Source: Aridibaculum aurantiacum (GTDB taxonomy: Bacteria > Bacteroidota > Bacteroidia > Chitinophagales > Chitinophagaceae). Taken from it: a stretch of DNA of 64,000 nt. Where the stretch lies: positions 1,364,001 to 1,428,000 of the forward strand of contig NZ_JAFEWC010000001.1 in assembly GCF_017355875.1 (NCBI RefSeq), in the 5' to 3' direction. Below the pieces are notes generated by a model. It saw only the letters and a program-made list of their open reading frames with translations. It was not told where the DNA came from and did not search any database. Both the position numbers and the translations under genes were made by a program. Positions 25,863-35,188 of the stretch are shown piece by piece (position 1 is the first letter of the stretch; the number at the start of each line of letters is the position of its first letter).

Positions 25863-26087
25863 CTATTGTTTCTTTTCCAGGCTGCTAATTTTCCGGTCAA
25901 GCCTTATTACATATATAACCAGGCCCACCAGTACGGTTAGTGCTACAGCACCTACAACCCAGATCTTTTCTTCACTACGCATCCATCCTTCATCATCTTT
26001 AACTACATCTTGCACAGTTTGTTGCGCAAGTACAAAATTACTGCTGAACAGGCCTATGATGAAAAGCAGTTTTTTAAGGTTAACCAT
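25863..26087 (-). CDS. ccmD: CcmD-family small membrane protein
   Basis: 74 residues: a signal-like hydrophobic N-terminus (about 5-21), a short periplasmic stretch with a KIWVVGAVALTVLVGLVIYVIRLDRKI membrane helix split as residues 41-62, and a charged cytoplasmic tail. It overlaps the ccmC 3' end by 8 bases, which is the usual place of CcmD in haem-export operons. CcmD helps release holo-CcmE from the CcmABC complex; the unusual N-terminal signal-like segment is typical of the Bacteroidota form. Confidence 0.82.
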   Translation of the reverse strand: MVNLKKLLFIIGLFSSNFVLAQQTVQDVVKDDEGWMRSEEKIWVVGAVALTVLVGLVIYVIRLDRKISSLEKKQ

Positions 26088-26808
26088 TAGCCAGTTGTTT
26101 TTCTTTTAAAAGTTCGTACCTGATCTTAAGCGTTGTGATCCACACACCGAACAGCGTCCATCCTATAACGGCAGGCCAGAATACTTTACGCATTGCTGGG
26201 TCCAGGTCATTGCCATTTATCCCAGGGTTTCCTTCTACACCTTGGCCTCCAGGATGTAGGCTTTCTACCATTCTAGGTAAAATCCAAATGGTAGGTACCA
26301 GAATGGCGAATGCAAAGATGTTGTATACCGCTGCAATTTTTGCACGCTTGTCTATATCAGGAATTGAATTGCGCAGCACAAAGTAGGCCGCGTAAATAAG
26401 TAGTGCGATTGCTGCGCCTATTTGTTTAGGATCGTTGCTCCAATATTCGCCCCATGCATATTTTGCCCATATAGCACCTGTTACCAATCCAAGTATGCCG
26501 TAAACGATACCGGTTTTGGCATAATTAGCTGAATAGATATCTGTGTTAAGCGATGGTGAACGGAGGTATTTTACTGCATATACTACAGAGGTAATGAAAA
26601 CGATCATCATCCCGAACCACATAGGAACATGGAAAAACAGGTTGCGGATGGTCGCATACAAGTTACCGATCATTGGTACTTTAATAGTAAAACCCGCAAT
26701 GAAAGTATAGATGAGTAATAAAACAGACAGGATTTTCCACCAGGATTGTCTGAGCATGTTCTTTGGTTTAAAGAAGGCTGATTTGGAAGTGGCAAGCAAC
26801 CTTTTCAA
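26080..26808 (-). CDS. ccmC: Haem exporter/cytochrome c biogenesis protein CcmC (CcsA family)
   Basis: 242 residues with six membrane helices. The haem-handling tryptophan-rich (WWD-like) motif is seen as WAKYAWGEYWSNDPKQ (about 120-136), and conserved His residues flank it (FFHVPMWF near 60 and SLHPGGQG near 190). It presents haem to CcmE in cytochrome c maturation (System I). The neighbours ccmB and ccmD confirm the assignment; ccmA and ccmE are not in the window. Confidence 0.93.
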   Translation of the reverse strand: MKRLLATSKSAFFKPKNMLRQSWWKILSVLLLIYTFIAGFTIKVPMIGNLYATIRNLFFHVPMWFGMMIVFITSVVYAVKYLRSPSLNTDIYSANYAKTGIVYGILGLVTGAIWAKYAWGEYWSNDPKQIGAAIALLIYAAYFVLRNSIPDIDKRAKIAAVYNIFAFAILVPTIWILPRMVESLHPGGQGVEGNPGINGNDLDPAMRKVFWPAVIGWTLFGVWITTLKIRYELLKEKQLANG

Positions 26809-26827
26809 CCGTCTTGAATTTCGTGCA

Positions 26828-26835
26828 GCAAAAAT
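26828..26835 (-). promoter_or_regulatory. Candidate -7 box for ccmC
   Basis: The minus strand reads TATTTTTG (TAnnTTTG type), 19 bases before the ccmC start; a TTTTG lies upstream at a rather short 15-nt spacing. ccmC may thus be transcribed separately from ccmB. Confidence 0.35.
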
Positions 26836-26926
26836 AGGGGAAGGGTAGCTTCAAAAAGTGATAGATGCCAAATTTAGTTGAGTAGCAGAGGAATGAAGTG
26901 AACCTATGGCGATAACTTGAAATTGA

Positions 26927-27580
26927 TCAATCTTTCCACAAAAACGGGAAAAGAATGACTGATAAGACAATGATCATTAGATCAAGTCCGCACAATAAAA
27001 GCACCATTTGCGAAAGCCCCGCCTGTATTACTGAAGAAAAGGCGATGGAAGAAATTTTCATTAGTAACAATATCTGCGGAATGATGATGGGGAAACCAAG
27101 TATAGCCATGAGTGCTGCCTGTTGTTGTGCTTTAGCTGCTATGGCTGCTAAAAAAGTAAACACCAGGCTTAGGCTTACGCCGCCTAACACTGCAAGACCT
27201 ACAAACTGCATTGGGTTACGAAGCGGGTTTCCCATCAGTAATTGAAATAGTCCCAGGCTCAACAGGCTCATTACCATCATAAGCAGGGCATTGAACAACA
27301 GCTTTGACAAAACAAAATCTCTTGGCCCTGCAATAGAGTAGAAGTAGAGCATCTTACCGCGGCTCTCCTGTAAAAAACTTTTAGCCACCGCATTTATACA
27401 TACAAACAATTGTATCATCCAAAACAAGCCATTCCATACCTGGTCTTCGGGGTGACCCATGGCCAGGTACAAAACGAATATTGTTGACATTACATAAAGC
27501 AGCACACCATAGAAGCTGTACTGTTGTCTTATCTCGAGCAACAGGTCTTTCTTAAAAAGGCTGATGATGGTATGCGGCAT
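26927..27580 (-). CDS. ccmB: Haem exporter membrane subunit CcmB
   Basis: 217 residues with six predicted membrane helices, starting ISLFKKDLLLEIRQQYSFYGVLLY as in CcmB proteins, with a conserved NPLRNPMQF loop and a final FPFLWKD. CcmB is the permease of the CcmAB ABC transporter in cytochrome c maturation. The gap to ccmC is 118 bases. The ATPase gene ccmA is not adjacent. Confidence 0.9.
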   Translation of the reverse strand: MPHTIISLFKKDLLLEIRQQYSFYGVLLYVMSTIFVLYLAMGHPEDQVWNGLFWMIQLFVCINAVAKSFLQESRGKMLYFYSIAGPRDFVLSKLLFNALLMMVMSLLSLGLFQLLMGNPLRNPMQFVGLAVLGGVSLSLVFTFLAAIAAKAQQQAALMAILGFPIIIPQILLLMKISSIAFSSVIQAGLSQMVLLLCGLDLMIIVLSVILFPFLWKD

Positions 27581-27632
27581 TCAAGCGGGTTTATACAAGA
27601 GTGGCTTATTCTTAAAAGAAGAAACAGTGTCT

Positions 27633-28205
27633 TCAGGAAAAATTTTCATGATAACATTTTCTGCAACGCGGTTCATACACATCTTTTTCTCCTAATAATA
27701 CTTGTCCATCAGTTGCAGTTTTGCGATAGGAAATAGCTGCTATGTTTCCGCATCTCACACAAATAGCATGAAGTTTTGTTATGTAATCTGCTATAGCCAG
27801 CAGCTTTGGCATTTGACCAAACGGCTTACCCATATAATCCATGTCTAAGCCTGCAACAATAACACGCGTACCATTCAGTGCAAGTCGTTCGCATACATGA
27901 AGTATCTCATCATCAAAAAATTGCGCTTCATCTATACCAACAATATCAACACCATTGGCAAGTAATAAGATGGTTTGAGAATTATCAATTGGAGTAGACT
28001 GAATAGAATTAGAATCGTGGCTTACCACTTCAGATTCGTGGTAACGGACATCTATGGCAGGTTTAAAAATTTCAACTTTCAGGTTTGCAATCCTGGCGCG
28101 TTTCAATCTCCTGATGAGTTCCTCCGTTTTTCCGCTAAACATGCTTCCGCAAATCACTTCTATCCAGCCACGCCTTTCACCGGAGAAGTTAGGTTCAATA
28201 AACAT
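27633..28205 (-). CDS. tdk: Thymidine kinase (type II)
   Basis: 190 residues. Walker [15 protein letters not shown] at about 20-33, DEAQFF as Walker B (about 93-98), the lasso-loop end IAAISYRKT, and a structural zinc site with CVRCG and CRKCY. It phosphorylates thymidine in the salvage pathway. The first 12 residues include a Bacteroidota-typical N-terminal extension ([16 protein letters not shown]). It lies upstream of ccmB on the same strand, 52 bases away, with no functional link. Confidence 0.95.
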   Translation of the reverse strand: MFIEPNFSGERRGWIEVICGSMFSGKTEELIRRLKRARIANLKVEIFKPAIDVRYHESEVVSHDSNSIQSTPIDNSQTILLLANGVDIVGIDEAQFFDDEILHVCERLALNGTRVIVAGLDMDYMGKPFGQMPKLLAIADYITKLHAICVRCGNIAAISYRKTATDGQVLLGEKDVYEPRCRKCYHENFS

Positions 28206-28287
28206 TAAGAATATAACTTGTGATTGTAATCAAAGAGTCAGTAATTTTAGCCTGCTTACTTACTAACCCTCAAAAGTATATTATCCC

Positions 28288-29088
28288 ATGGAAAGAGTGG
28301 GTGTTTTGATAAATAAATTGCAGGAGCAGTTAGCTCAAAAGGCTAGTGTAGAGAACATGATTATCACTGCTCAAATGCTTCATACTGAATTGTTGCAGCA
28401 TAAAAATAATGGTGGTATACCTACTTCAAAAGTGGCTGTTATGGTCCCTTCAGTAGTGTCTGTACCAGCACCTGTTTCCACTCCTGAAATATCGCATAAC
28501 GATCACGATCATTATAAGCCGGTTATAAAGCCTGAGCCTGAACCAGCGCCTATACCTGAACCAATGCCAGAGCCTGTTGTGCCTGCTTCAGAGCCTACAC
28601 CTTCACCAACGCCAAAGCCAGAACCTGAGCCAATTCCTCAATATCTTGAAGGCCGTCCATGGGATGAAATTTTCAATCTTGGCAGCGATACCAAACACTG
28701 GCATTCAGAAGCTGTGATAGAAGCACCAACGCTTGCACACCAGGAAAAGATCATCTATGAGTTGAATGATACTATGGGTGGCGAAGAACATTCGCTGAAT
28801 GACAAATTGAAGGAACAAAAGGCTGAAATGGTGAGCATGTTGCAGGAAACTCCTATTAGGGATCTGAAAAAAGCCATCAGCATCAATGACCGCCATCGCT
28901 TTATAAATGAACTGTTTCGCGGCGACGAAACCATGTACGAACGTAGCATCAAAACCATCAACGGTTTCAATATTTATGCTGAAGCTGAATATTGGATCCA
29001 GCGCGAACTAAAAGTGAAACTAGGTTGGAATACAACTCTTGACCTGGTTAAGACCTTTGATCAATTGGTAAGAAGGCGTTTCTCGTAA
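28288..29088 (+). CDS. Pro/Glu-rich protein of unknown function conserved in Bacteroidota
   Basis: 266 residues. The N-terminus (1-35) is a short amphipathic helix (VLINKLQEQLAQKASVEN); residues 70-120 are a low-complexity linker of PEPEP/PTPKPEP repeats; residues 170-266 form a conserved helical domain with ISINDRHRFINELFRGDETMYERS and AEYWIQRELKVKLGW. I recall that C-terminal block as common to unnamed Bacteroidota proteins, but know no function. No signal peptide, so it is probably cytoplasmic. It overlaps the convergent waaA gene by 28 bases. Confidence 0.75.
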   Translation: MERVGVLINKLQEQLAQKASVENMIITAQMLHTELLQHKNNGGIPTSKVAVMVPSVVSVPAPVSTPEISHNDHDHYKPVIKPEPEPAPIPEPMPEPVVPASEPTPSPTPKPEPEPIPQYLEGRPWDEIFNLGSDTKHWHSEAVIEAPTLAHQEKIIYELNDTMGGEEHSLNDKLKEQKAEMVSMLQETPIRDLKKAISINDRHRFINELFRGDETMYERSIKTINGFNIYAEAEYWIQRELKVKLGWNTTLDLVKTFDQLVRRRFS

Positions 29089-30311
29089 ATAAGATCTAAG
29101 ATTGCTTTAGTGGCACCTTGCTTCTGCCTTACATAGTCATATGCTGCCTTGCTTGCTTGCTGGTAGCTACTGCCTTTTTGAAACATAGGATTGAACACCG
29201 TCTCAAATTCTGAAGCAGAACTCACAGTGAAGGCTCCGCCAACTTCTATTAATTCTACCGCCTCTATATATTTATTATATACAGGCCCATAAACTACAGG
29301 CTTGCCATACACTGCTGCTTCCAACACATTGTGCACGCCTTCTTCTGCAAAGCCGCCACCTATAAAGCAAACGGTGCCATAGCGGTACAACCTGCTCAGC
29401 ATTCCTACATTATCAATGATAAGAATATTAAAAGTGCCTGCTCGTCCTTTTACATATTCTGAGTATAGAATGGAATTAGTATACACCCTTTTACATTCAT
29501 TTATCCTTTCCACGCTGATATCGTGTGGCGCAATGATGAACTTTTTGGCTGGGTGTGCATTTACAAAATGAAAAAGCTCTTTGTCGTCGGCAGACCATGT
29601 ACTTCCTGCTACAATTACATCTGCGTTTTGGCAAAAAGCTTCTATTTCAGTGATTGGTTCAAAATTTTCTGCAATGGCAATTACTCTATCAAATCTTGTA
29701 TCACCAGTAATTAATACATTTTCTTTTAGGTTAATGTCATGCAGCAGTTGTTTTGACTCATCGTTTTGCACCAATATATAATCGAAAAAAGATAGCATCT
29801 TTTTGTGCAAGCTGCCATACCATTTGAAAAACGGTTGGTCTTGCCTAAAGATGCCTGACACCAGCAATAGCGGGATATTCCTTTTGTTTACCTCGTGCAG
29901 GTAGTGAAACCAGAATTCATATTTTATAAAGATGACGATGGAAGGTTTGGCAATATCCAGAAATGATCTTGCGTTTGATGCTGTGTCGGCAGGCAGGTAG
30001 TAGATGAAATCTGCTCCAGCATAATCTTTTCTTATCTCGTAACCCGAAGGAGAAAAGAATGTAAGGAGTATTTTGTAGGCAGGATAACGTTGTTTGATTT
30101 CCTCCAAAACAGGGCGGCCTTGTTCAAATTCGCCAAGTGAAGCGCAATGAAACCATGCGATCTTGTCAGCAGGAAGAATGTCAGCTTGCATCCTTTTAAG
30201 CAGGTTCTTACGTCCTAGTAACCATAATCGCGCCTTCTTGTTGAAAGGGGCAATGACGGTAATAGAAAGGATGTAAAGCCTGATGAATAACCGGTATAAC
30301 AACAAATGCAC
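29061..30311 (-). CDS. waaA: 3-deoxy-D-manno-octulosonic acid (Kdo) transferase
   Basis: About 416 residues from the GTG start chosen at 30311. The N-terminus (HLLLYRLFIRLYILSI) matches the membrane anchor of WaaA, followed by the GT30 motif CASLGEFEQGRPVLEEIK with the catalytic Glu, and the C-terminal GT-B domain with CFIGGGFAEEGVHNVLEAAVYGKPVVYGP. It adds Kdo to lipid A precursor at the inner membrane. The frame is open to an ATG at 30428, but that start would overlap the divergent aminotransferase gene and swallow a candidate promoter, and the extra 39 residues do not look like WaaA. Confidence 0.9.
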   Translation of the reverse strand: MHLLLYRLFIRLYILSITVIAPFNKKARLWLLGRKNLLKRMQADILPADKIAWFHCASLGEFEQGRPVLEEIKQRYPAYKILLTFFSPSGYEIRKDYAGADFIYYLPADTASNARSFLDIAKPSIVIFIKYEFWFHYLHEVNKRNIPLLLVSGIFRQDQPFFKWYGSLHKKMLSFFDYILVQNDESKQLLHDINLKENVLITGDTRFDRVIAIAENFEPITEIEAFCQNADVIVAGSTWSADDKELFHFVNAHPAKKFIIAPHDISVERINECKRVYTNSILYSEYVKGRAGTFNILIIDNVGMLSRLYRYGTVCFIGGGFAEEGVHNVLEAAVYGKPVVYGPVYNKYIEAVELIEVGGAFTVSSASEFETVFNPMFQKGSSYQQASKAAYDYVRQKQGATKAILDLIYEKRLLTN

Positions 30312-30326
30312 GACTGATTTTTCGGA

Positions 30327-30334
30327 CAAAAGTA
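30327..30334 (-). promoter_or_regulatory. Candidate -7 box for waaA
   Basis: The minus strand reads TACTTTTG (TAnnTTTG), 15 bases before the GTG start codon. It supports the shorter waaA start. Confidence 0.42.
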
Positions 30335-30382
30335 ACCGTTCCTCACTAAGTAAATTGTAAGTAGAGGAAAGGCCAATTAACG

Positions 30383-30390
30383 TAGATTTG
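30383..30390 (+). promoter_or_regulatory. Candidate -7 box for the nucleotide-sugar operon
   Basis: TAGATTTG (TAnnTTTG) lies 23 bases before the DegT-family start codon. No strong -33 box is seen. Confidence 0.42.
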
Positions 30391-30413
30391 CCGCCATTGA
30401 AAAAGAAAATAAT

Positions 30414-31544
30414 ATGAGGCCGATCCAAATGGTGGATACCAAAACACAGTATTTACATATTAAAGATGAAGTAGATGCAGGCATTCAAGCTGTTCTTGAC
30501 AGTGCTGCATACATCAATGGAAAGGCTGTACATGACTTTGCCAATAATCTATCAAGTTATTTAGGTGTAAAACATACCATTACCTGTGCTAATGGAACTG
30601 ATGCTCTCCAGATCGCTTTGATGGCGCTTGGGCTTCAGCCTGGTGATGAAGTTATTACTCCTTCTTTTACTTATATAGCTACCACTGAAGTAGTTGCACT
30701 GCTAAGGCTAACACCTGTATTTGTAGAAGTAGACAAGCAATCTTTTTGTATTGATCCTGCGGCTATAGAAAAAGCTATCACGCCAAAGACAAAAGCGATT
30801 GTACCGGTGCATCTGTATGGCCAGGCAGCCAATATGGAAGAGATCATGGCAATTGCTGAAAAACATGGATTGCCTGTAATTGAGGATAATGCGCAAGCAA
30901 TAGGATGTGATTATACTTTTTCTGATGGTACAGTAAAGAAAACAGGTACAATAGGAACTATAGGATGTACTTCCTTTTATCCATCAAAAAATTTGGGTGC
31001 TTATGGAGATGGTGGAGCCATGTTTACCAATGATGATGCCCTGGCTGAAAAGCTACGCATGATCGCCAACCATGGCCAAAAGGTGAGATACTACCATGAA
31101 ATGGTGGGTTGCAATTCAAGATTGGACTCTATACAAGCTGCCATATTGGATGTGAAGCTGAAAAGGCTGGATCAATATTCGGCAGCGCGTCAAAAAGTTG
31201 CAGATTATTACAACAATGCGTTTGCTGAGGTTAAGGAAATAACCACGCCGTATGTTGCTCCATATACTGATCACGTTTACCATCAATATACTATGTTGGT
31301 AGAAGGTATAGACAGAGATGCACTGCATACATATCTTGGAGAACATAAGATTCCATCCATGATCTATTACCCGGTGCCAGCTCATCGTCAAAAGATGTTT
31401 GACGCTTTCGGTTCTGCTAATACCGAAATGCCAATTACAGATTGGCTGACAGACAGGGTGCTATCGTTGCCGGTTCATACAGAACTTGATGAGGCACAAT
31501 TAGAACACATCGTACAACACGTTGTAAACTTTATAAAAGCGTAA
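30414..31544 (+). CDS. DegT/DnrJ/EryC1-family sugar aminotransferase
   Basis: 376 residues. PLP-dependent sugar aminotransferase with GTDALQIALMALG, the EDNAQAIG loop, and the Schiff-base Lys192 in FYPSKNLGAYGDGG; C-terminal MIYYPVPAHRQKMF contacts substrate. The closest known relatives are WbpE/WlbC-type enzymes that aminate C3 of UDP-2-acetamido-3-keto-glucuronate. It begins a plus-strand run of five sugar-nucleotide genes spaced by 0-9 bases. Possible starts at 30414 and 30429. Confidence 0.92.
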   Translation: MRPIQMVDTKTQYLHIKDEVDAGIQAVLDSAAYINGKAVHDFANNLSSYLGVKHTITCANGTDALQIALMALGLQPGDEVITPSFTYIATTEVVALLRLTPVFVEVDKQSFCIDPAAIEKAITPKTKAIVPVHLYGQAANMEEIMAIAEKHGLPVIEDNAQAIGCDYTFSDGTVKKTGTIGTIGCTSFYPSKNLGAYGDGGAMFTNDDALAEKLRMIANHGQKVRYYHEMVGCNSRLDSIQAAILDVKLKRLDQYSAARQKVADYYNNAFAEVKEITTPYVAPYTDHVYHQYTMLVEGIDRDALHTYLGEHKIPSMIYYPVPAHRQKMFDAFGSANTEMPITDWLTDRVLSLPVHTELDEAQLEHIVQHVVNFIKA

Positions 31545-31553
31545 AATCAAATT

Positions 31554-32912
31554 ATGAAAATTGCAGTAGTAGGAACGGGCTATGTAGGCCTGGTTACCGG
31601 GACTTGTTTTGCTGAAACGGGCAACTATGTTTGCTGCGTAGACATTGACCAGCGTAAGATAGAGAAGCTGAGCAATGGCCAGATCACCATCTTCGAACCA
31701 GGACTGGAGAAACTTTTCCAGCGAAACCTGAAAGAAGAGCGCCTGAAGTTTACAACCAATCTTGCTGAAGGTATAGAAGATGCAGAAGTTATCTTCCTTG
31801 CGCTGCCTACACCTCCGGGTGAAGATGGAAGCGCAGACCTAAAGTATATCCTGAAAGTGGCTGATGATCTTGGTCATCTGATGAAGGATTACAAGGTGAT
31901 CGTGGACAAGAGCACCGTTCCTGTTGGTACTTCTGAAAAAGTAACAAAGGCTATCGCAGCCAATGCTACTGTAGAATTTGACGTTGTTAGTAATCCTGAG
32001 TTCCTGCGCGAAGGCGTAGCGGTTGATGATTTCATGAAGCCTGACCGCGTAGTGATCGGTACTACTTCAGAGCGTGCAAAGAAGATCATGAACGAACTAT
32101 ATGCACCATTCGTTCGCCAGGGAAATCCTATCATCTTCATGGATGAAGCATCTGCCGAGCTTACAAAATATGCAGCCAACTCATTCCTTGCAACCAAGAT
32201 CACATTCATGAACGAGATCGCCCGTCTGTGCGAACTGGTAGGTGCTGATGTAGACCTGGTACGCAAGGGCATTGGCAGCGATGAAAGGATCGGCAAACGC
32301 TTCCTGTTCCCTGGTATCGGTTACGGTGGTAGCTGTTTCCCTAAAGATGTAAAAGCACTGGTGAAATCATCAGAAGATGTGAACTACGACTTTAGAATAT
32401 TGAAAGCTGTTGAAGATGTGAACGAAGACCAGAAGCTATACCTGTTACCATACATCAAAGAGTTCTTTGGTGGAGAATTAGCTGGTAAAACAATCGCCAT
32501 CTGGGGACTAGCTTTCAAACCAAATACAGATGATATTCGTGAAGCACCAGCCTTAGTAATGATAGATGAATTGCTGGCTGCTGGTTGCACTATCAAAACT
32601 TTCGATCCTGAAGCAATGAAGAATGTGAAAGAGATCTATGGTGAGAAGATAGAATTTAGCGAAGGTCAGTACGAAGCGCTTGAAGGTGCAGATGCACTGA
32701 TCGTTGCTACTGAGTGGGCAGAGTTCCGCACACCGGATTTTGAAAAGATGGAAACAAGACTGAAGTCAAAAGTTGTTTTTGACGGAAGGAATGTATTTGA
32801 TCTTGAGAAAATGGAAGAACTGGGATACTACTATAAGAGCATTGGACGCAGAACCGTAAATGAAAATCTTTCATTGGCAACAAAAGATACAGCAGCCCTA
32901 ACTAACGCCTAA
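31554..32912 (+). CDS. ugd: UDP-glucose 6-dehydrogenase
   Basis: 452 residues. The NAD-binding motif GTGYVGLVTG is at residues 7-16, the catalytic Cys261 in GGSCFPKDVKAL, and the central substrate motif with Lys and Asn (ELTKYAANSFLATKI). It oxidises UDP-glucose to UDP-glucuronate. The UDP-xylose synthase gene 6 bases downstream would use the product, so the two probably act in sequence. Confidence 0.95.
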   Translation: MKIAVVGTGYVGLVTGTCFAETGNYVCCVDIDQRKIEKLSNGQITIFEPGLEKLFQRNLKEERLKFTTNLAEGIEDAEVIFLALPTPPGEDGSADLKYILKVADDLGHLMKDYKVIVDKSTVPVGTSEKVTKAIAANATVEFDVVSNPEFLREGVAVDDFMKPDRVVIGTTSERAKKIMNELYAPFVRQGNPIIFMDEASAELTKYAANSFLATKITFMNEIARLCELVGADVDLVRKGIGSDERIGKRFLFPGIGYGGSCFPKDVKALVKSSEDVNYDFRILKAVEDVNEDQKLYLLPYIKEFFGGELAGKTIAIWGLAFKPNTDDIREAPALVMIDELLAAGCTIKTFDPEAMKNVKEIYGEKIEFSEGQYEALEGADALIVATEWAEFRTPDFEKMETRLKSKVVFDGRNVFDLEKMEELGYYYKSIGRRTVNENLSLATKDTAALTNA

Positions 32913-32918
32913 TAAAAA

Positions 32919-33899
32919 ATGTCTAAAAAAAGAGTTTTAATAACCGGGGCCGCAGGCTTTCTTGGCTCCCATTTATGCGACAGGTTTATCAAAGAAGGTT
33001 TCCATGTTATTGGAATGGACAACCTGATAACCGGCGACCTGAAGAACATTGAACATTTGTTCAAATTGGAAGATTTTGAGTTTTACAATCATGATGTTTC
33101 CAAGTTTATTCATGTTCCTGGTCAATTGGATTATATACTTCACTTTGCTTCTCCTGCCAGTCCAATTGATTATCTAAAAATACCTATCCAAACATTGAAG
33201 GTTGGTTCCCTTGGAACACACAACTGTTTGGGTCTTGCACGCGAAAAGAAAGCAAGAATACTGGTAGCATCTACCAGTGAGATCTACGGTGATCCATTGG
33301 TGCATCCGCAAGATGAAGAGTATTGGGGTAATGTAAATCCTGTAGGTCCGCGTGGTGTATACGATGAAGCCAAGCGTTTCCAGGAAGCAATGACCATGGC
33401 ATATCATACATTCCATGGCGTAGAAACAAGGATCGTTAGGATATTCAATACCTATGGTCCGCGCATGCGACTAAACGATGGCCGTGCATTACCTGCGTTC
33501 ATTGGCCAGGCATTGCGTGGTGAAGATCTTACCGTATTTGGTGATGGTTCACAAACACGTTCTTTCTGTTATGTTGATGATCTTATTGAAGGTATTTACC
33601 GTTTGCTGATGAGCGATTACGCACAGCCTGTAAACGTTGGAAATCCTGTAGAGATTACCTTGAAAGAATTTGCGGAAGAGGTACAGAAACTAACCGGTAC
33701 TGATGCTAAGATCGTTTACAAACCACTACCGGTTGATGATCCGAAGCAGCGTCGTCCAAATATCACCAAAGCAAAAGAACTGCTTGGATGGGAACCTAAG
33801 GTTGCACGTGAAGAAGGTTTGAAGATCACTTACGAATATTTCAAATCTTTGCCTAAAGAAGAATTGTACAAGCAACCCAAAGAGTTCAAGTCTAATTAA
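32919..33899 (+). CDS. UDP-glucuronate decarboxylase (UDP-xylose synthase)
   Basis: 326 residues, extended SDR family. [14 protein letters not shown] carries the NAD-binding GxxGxxG, the catalytic pair Tyr148/Lys152 is in YDEAK, and [16 protein letters not shown] is typical of the UXS branch. It converts UDP-glucuronate to UDP-xylose. It ends in a TAATG overlap with the next gene. Confidence 0.94.
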   Translation: MSKKRVLITGAAGFLGSHLCDRFIKEGFHVIGMDNLITGDLKNIEHLFKLEDFEFYNHDVSKFIHVPGQLDYILHFASPASPIDYLKIPIQTLKVGSLGTHNCLGLAREKKARILVASTSEIYGDPLVHPQDEEYWGNVNPVGPRGVYDEAKRFQEAMTMAYHTFHGVETRIVRIFNTYGPRMRLNDGRALPAFIGQALRGEDLTVFGDGSQTRSFCYVDDLIEGIYRLLMSDYAQPVNVGNPVEITLKEFAEEVQKLTGTDAKIVYKPLPVDDPKQRRPNITKAKELLGWEPKVAREEGLKITYEYFKSLPKEELYKQPKEFKSN

Positions 33900-35188
33900 T
33901 GTATTCTGCACTTGTTAATAAACAAACCAAACTAGCTGTTATAGGTTTAGGCTATGTAGGCCTGCCTATAGCAGTTGAGTTTGCTCGTCATGTATCTGTT
34001 ATTGGTTTCGATATAAACCACAAGCGTGTGGAGTTGATGCGGCAACACATTGACCCTAGCGGCGAATTAGATAAAGAAGAATTTGAAGGATGCGACATCA
34101 CCTTTACTTCCAACCCGGAAGATCTTGGTGCCGCATCTTTTTTTATTGTAGCTGTTCCTACACCCGTTGATCCCCACAATGTACCTGACCTGGTGCCGGT
34201 AAAAAGAGCGTCAGAGACAATAGCCAAAGTGCTGAAAAAAGGTGATTACATTGTTTTTGAATCTACTGTTTACCCCGGCTGTACAGAGGAAGATTGTTTA
34301 CCTATCATAGAAAGCGTCAGCGGCCTTAAAGTAGGAGAGGATTTCAAGCTTGGATATTCACCAGAAAGGATAAACCCGGGTGATAAGCAACATACACTAA
34401 CCTCCATCATCAAAGTAGTTTCAGGAAGTGATGATGAGGCTGCCGAAGTGATAGCTAAAACATACGAACTAGTGGTGAAGGCCGGTGTACATCGTGCATC
34501 ATCCATCAAGGTAGCTGAAGCAGCCAAAATAATCGAGAACACGCAGCGCGACGTGAACATTGCGCTGATGAACGAGTTGTCGATCATCTTCGATCGGATG
34601 GGCATCAATACGTACGAAGTATTGGAAGCAGCAGGCACTAAGTGGAACTTCCTACGCTTTCAGCCAGGACTTGTTGGCGGCCACTGCATAGGCGTAGATC
34701 CTTATTACCTTACTTACAAAGCCGCCGAACTTGGTTTCAATTCTCGTGTTATCCTTTCAGGAAGGTATATCAACGACAACATGGGAAACTATGTTTCGAA
34801 GAAGATATTGCAACACGTAATTGCTACCAGTGAAAATGTAAAGGCAGCCAAGATACTTTTCATGGGCGCCACCTTCAAAGAGAATGTGAGCGATATACGA
34901 AATAGTAAAGTAATGGATGTGGTGGAAACGCTACGTACATACCATCTACAAGTATTTGTTACCGATCCATATGCTGATAAAGAGCAACTGCAGGAAGAAT
35001 ACAACTGCTGCGTGATCAGCGAACTGGATGATGATTACGATGTGATTATAGTTAGTGTACCACACGATCCTTATCGTGCATTTGATGATGATTACTTTGT
35101 CTCCATCACCAAGCCTACTGCGCTTATAGCAGATCTGAAAGGCATTTATAGAAATAAAATTACAAGCCGTAAATACTGGAGTTTATAA
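33899..35188 (+). CDS. Second nucleotide-sugar dehydrogenase (WecC/TviB/WbpA type)
   Basis: 429 residues. GLGYVGLPIAVEFA near residue 20 binds NAD; catalytic Cys263 is in GGHCIGVDPYYL, the form found in UDP-N-acetylglucosamine/mannosamine 6-dehydrogenases (TviB, WbpA, WecC) and not in UDP-glucose dehydrogenases. It probably makes a UDP-HexNAc uronic acid, which would be the precursor for the DegT aminotransferase at the head of the operon, although the WbpB-type 3-oxidase is missing here. Start and stop codons overlap by one base with both neighbours. Confidence 0.92.
   Translation: MYSALVNKQTKLAVIGLGYVGLPIAVEFARHVSVIGFDINHKRVELMRQHIDPSGELDKEEFEGCDITFTSNPEDLGAASFFIVAVPTPVDPHNVPDLVPVKRASETIAKVLKKGDYIVFESTVYPGCTEEDCLPIIESVSGLKVGEDFKLGYSPERINPGDKQHTLTSIIKVVSGSDDEAAEVIAKTYELVVKAGVHRASSIKVAEAAKIIENTQRDVNIALMNELSIIFDRMGINTYEVLEAAGTKWNFLRFQPGLVGGHCIGVDPYYLTYKAAELGFNSRVILSGRYINDNMGNYVSKKILQHVIATSENVKAAKILFMGATFKENVSDIRNSKVMDVVETLRTYHLQVFVTDPYADKEQLQEEYNCCVISELDDDYDVIIVSVPHDPYRAFDDDYFVSITKPTALIADLKGIYRNKITSRKYWSL

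Noticed and set aside
30312-30428. Longer waaA start at ATG 30428
   Set aside because: It would overlap the divergent DegT gene and its likely promoter and adds residues unlike WaaA; the GTG at 30311 fits better.
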